From positions 36,457 through 100,456 of the forward strand of contig RCNN01000154.1 in NCBI GenBank assembly GCA_003667245.1: 64,000 nucleotides of DNA, written 5' to 3'. A model generated the notes under the pieces. It did not search any database. It had not been told where the DNA came from and saw only the letters and a program-made list of their open reading frames with translations. The DNA comes from Heterostelium multicystogenum (Eukaryota > Evosea > Eumycetozoa > Acytosteliales > Acytosteliaceae). A program made the translations under genes and the position numbers. The first letter of the stretch is position 1; the number at the start of each line of letters is the position of its first letter. Below, piece after piece: positions 58,250 through 64,000 of the stretch.

Positions 58250-59388
58250 TTAGTCTGAGCAATTAGGGCTACTATTGGTCGTATTATTTGGTTGGTCTTT
58301 GTTATTATTATTATTATTATTTGGGCTGGATTTTGGTTTTCTAAGTTCTTTAAATATGGAGTCTTCGGATTGGTATCTTTCTGATTGAAGTGGCCAAGTG
58401 AGCAGTGCGCTCATAATATCATGGAGATGGTCGAATATCTCGTTGATTTCTTGCTTCTCTTCGTTGTTGAATGATTGTATATATGTTTCAATAACTAGTT
58501 TTTCTAGTTCCAGATATTTGTTGAGCCAATTCTCAATTTCCACTACAAAATAACTAAAGCATTCTTCCAAGGTCATATTTTTTTTGATTTGAAGAAAATG
58601 GAAGGAGTTCATCTTGATATCTTTTTCTTTGATTTCTTTTTCATAGGAGAACAAGTCGTTGTACAATGAGCAGATGATACTGATTGACTCGAGAAGTTTC
58701 ACCCAAATTGGATCCAAGAATATAGCAACATTCATATTCCTTACTGTCAACAAAAGTGTCATATTTGCAATTGCTATCAATCCAATGTTATTCCTACGGA
58801 GAAAGTAAAATAGTTCCATCTCTGGCTCACCTTCAAAGTTCTATTAAGCAAGATTATAAATGGGATTAATCACATTGATCTGATGACTAACAGTGCCAGA
58901 TCCACACTCACCTTGATATTTTTTAAATGGAATTATCGAGTCGAAATAGTCGATGACTGATCCCTTCAGAAGGTTGAACAAGTCAATTCTGTTGCCAGCT
59001 CTATCCTTATTCTTTTGCACACTACATAGGCCAAGTTTTCAAGTGGGTTATGATCGTCCTCTAGTCTCTCCATATAGAATATGCTTGTGAATCTCTCGGT
59101 TATGTTTTTTGCAGCATCCATATTGACATGTTCAATACAATTGTCAAAGAGAATTGAAAGATTGTTGAACTCTGCCGCTAGTAGTAAGTCTTCTTTATTC
59201 AGACTTGGCCAAATATAGTTGGAGAATGGCGTTATCTTCTTGTTCAAAGCACGATGCTCGGGATCGTCTTTCGACCACACACCCAATTTAGCAAACTCCT
59301 CAAATATATCTTCCAATATATCGATTTGATTGGGCTTCTTTATCCATGACTGTGGAAATTTATCTTGAATATCCTTGAAAGACAACAT
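58250..59388 (-). CDS. Terpene synthase (dictyostelid class I type)
   Basis: This gene encodes a class I terpene cyclase of the kind known in dictyostelids, where they make volatile terpenes. The NSE metal motif is clear as NDLFSYEKE near 58635. The Asp-rich motif near helix D reads LFDNCIEH (near 59140), where DDxx(D/E) is expected. The end is an Asn-run tail with low complexity. The start is the ATG at 59388 (MLSFKDIQDKFPQSW). An intron at 58841-58911 joins KKYQ to NFEGEPEMELFYFL. A one-base break near 58970 is bridged (ELDLFNLLKGSVIDYFDS). Product specificity cannot be read from sequence. Confidence 0.85.
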
Positions 59389-60052
59389 TTTATTCAATCT
59401 AAAGCTATAACTATAGTTTTGATGATTGATATGGAATATAGTTTATAAATATAATTTATTATTGTTACTAGTATTATTATTATTAATTTAAAAAGGAAAT
59501 GAATAGAGTGTAATAAGTATGATTTTTTAAAGTTTGATTAAATTAACAATTTAAAAACTGTTAATTTTTTATTAAATCAGGCAATTCATGTGCTGTAGGT
59601 GTCCTTTCAAATTCCGAAAAAAAAAACATCAAAAATCAAAAACAAAACAACCATGCAAAATATCATATTAATATTTACATTTAGAGACATATTAATTACC
59701 TGTACATATATGAATATAGAATTAGAATTTTTGGGTAATTTATCCATGAAAATATTTCAGTCCATTTTGGAAGAAGTTTAGATCAGCTTTTAATTAAGGC
59801 GAAGAAGTAGTTGTAACTTTTGGTTGGCATTGAGGTGTCAATTATCATTGGGGAATGAGTTGTACAACTTGGAATAAATGATTGAATTGATTGGTCCCAT
59901 ACATTTACATCTACATTCAATTGTTGTTTTGTTTTGGAAAGATTAAAGATATCTTTTAACATTAATTTTAAAATTGTGGAATGTTATATTAATTTAATAA
60001 TCATGTATTATGGAAATAATGGTTGTTATTTTGATGTAAGCAAATTATTATA
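59389..60052. other. Intergenic, A/T-rich
   Basis: This 0.65 kb lies between the start of the terpene synthase and the end of the DYRK gene (both minus strand). It is A/T-rich with no credible frame; the promoter of the terpene synthase should be near 59400-59500. Confidence 0.5.
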
Positions 60053-62720
<2,668 letters not shown>

Positions 62721-64000
62721 AGCTCGCTGCGACAACGATGATTTCAACTTATTTAGATCATTGTTATCGTTTACAAAAGTCGTAGAGGATGTTTTGCTTT
62801 TGAAGCGAAAGTCATCCTCACCAACAATTAGTTAGATTGCTGTTGCTGTCTCAGAACAGTCAGTCTTTTCTTCTTTCTCTATATATTAAAAAAACAAGAT
62901 ATAATATAACAATAACAGAGCTGTATCCTAGTATGAATCTATTCTAATCTATCTTATATCTATCTATCTCTTTATCTATCTATCTGATACTATCTATAAT
63001 ATAAGTTATTCAATGTTTGCAATGACTAATCTTATTGCTTAAACATCGGCTGTTGTTTTGCTATTGGGCCAGAATTGAATGCTAATATTTTTAAAATTAA
63101 CCAGTTAGTTTGTTATTCTGTCTCTCTATAATATGTCTATTCTATTAATATTACAAATTCTAAATTCTAAACGAAATGAATGAATTGATTTAATTAAAAT
63201 TATTATTATTATTTTAAAAATTAGTGTTTAAATTTTCCAATTTTCCAATTTTTATTGTTATTATAAACAGATTGTTGACAAGGAGTAGTTTGACAACTGT
63301 TTTTTTGTAAGAATTGTACTGAAAACTGTGATTGTTGATTTATTAATTTTTATAATTATTTTGATAATCTAATTTTTATTGAACCAATCAATCAGTTAAT
63401 TCCAACACTCAAGAAATATATTCTAGTTCCTATCTATTATTAGTTAGCTTAGCTTATCTTCACTTTAGTACTTCTTTAAATCAATAGATTTTTAGATAAT
63501 TTATTACTACTTTTATTCTTATTTGATTTTGATGATTCAAATTGTATTATTTATTGTATTGTATTGAATAGGTAAATTTGGATAATCTTAGATTGAATGA
63601 TATTCATTATAATATCAAATAAATAATAATAATAAATAATAATAAATAATAATAATAATAATAAAAGATAGAGATTAAATAAATATAATAATATTAAATG
63701 ATGATGACATGTACTTATACTATTATTATTATTACTATTAATAATAATAGAATTGAAAGATATAAATAATGTACATTTTACATTTGGGTTTTTTCTATAG
63801 TCATGGGGGTGGTAAACAATAATATTTTTATTGTTTAATTTGAGTTGTTATTTATTTATTTGTTTATTTGTTTGTTTCGGGGTGTATTGTTTTCGAAAAA
63901 CAAACCAAAATACGAATACAAACATTAACAAATAAGGCAATATTTATAACTTATTTAGTTATAAGTATTACTTATATATATAATAATAGATGACATATCT
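62721..64000. other. 5' region of the DYRK gene and right edge of window
   Basis: The first 100 bases (to about 62820) still encode DYRK-like sequence (DDFRFKSKTSSTTF) in the same frame as the ATG at 62720, so the true start may lie here behind a frame break or intron. The rest is A/T-rich with AAT/TAA microsatellites near 63625-63665 and 63720-63750. No other gene is seen. Confidence 0.5.

Overview
The window looks like nuclear DNA of a dictyostelid social amoeba, probably not D. discoideum itself. Non-coding DNA is extremely A/T-rich. Introns are short, GT-AG and A/T-rich (about 40-135 nt). Genes are compact, spliced, on both strands and not in operons. Proteins carry runs of Asn, Gln, Ser and Thr. 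Several genes belong to families typical of this group: the ankyrin family with an F-box-like N-terminus, a dictyostelid-type terpene synthase, many TKL kinases and the 'secreted repeat' proteins. No viral, bacterial or plasmid segment, CRISPR array, tRNA or rRNA was found. The species cannot be named from the sequence.

Layout: phospholipase D (-); two-block membrane protein of FUSC type (+); SAP/BED/hAT-dimerisation protein (-); orphan type I membrane protein (-); secreted-repeat protein (-); DNA polymerase epsilon subunit B (+); TKL kinase with an N-terminal beta-sandwich (+); small Tyr/Pro/Gly protein ending in His6 and a Lys/Phe tail (+); large uncharacterised protein (+); U1A/U2B'' spliceosomal protein (-); ankyrin protein (-); OMA1 metalloprotease (+); WDR75/Utp17 (-); BAP31 (+); KCMF1-like ZZ/Di19 protein (-); QTRT2 (-); small putative mitochondrial protein (-); CAND1 (-); histidyl-tRNA synthetase (+); SET/MYND methyltransferase (+); ChaC cyclotransferase fused to a PUA domain (+); Golgi-type sulfotransferase (+); proteasome beta5 (-); ribosomal protein S2 (+); terpene synthase (-); DYRK kinase (-).

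A dominant technical feature is that many clearly conserved genes, including essential ones (HARS, PSMB5, POLE2, CAND1), are broken by single-base frameshifts, often in homopolymers, while conserved motifs continue in the next frame. I read these as assembly indels rather than pseudogenes. CDS spans below are therefore given as whole genes across the breaks; exon borders come from GT/AG sites that restore conserved reading.

Most of the content is ordinary housekeeping (replication, splicing, rRNA processing, translation, proteasome/cullin control). The accessory genes most worth a second look are the ChaC-PUA fusion, the SAP-BED-hAT protein, the terpene synthase with a changed Asp-rich motif, the uncharacterised gene at 23887-26704, two perfect long palindromes (30238-30265 and 47070-47099), and an unusual G/C-rich 33-codon upstream ORF in the rps2 leader.
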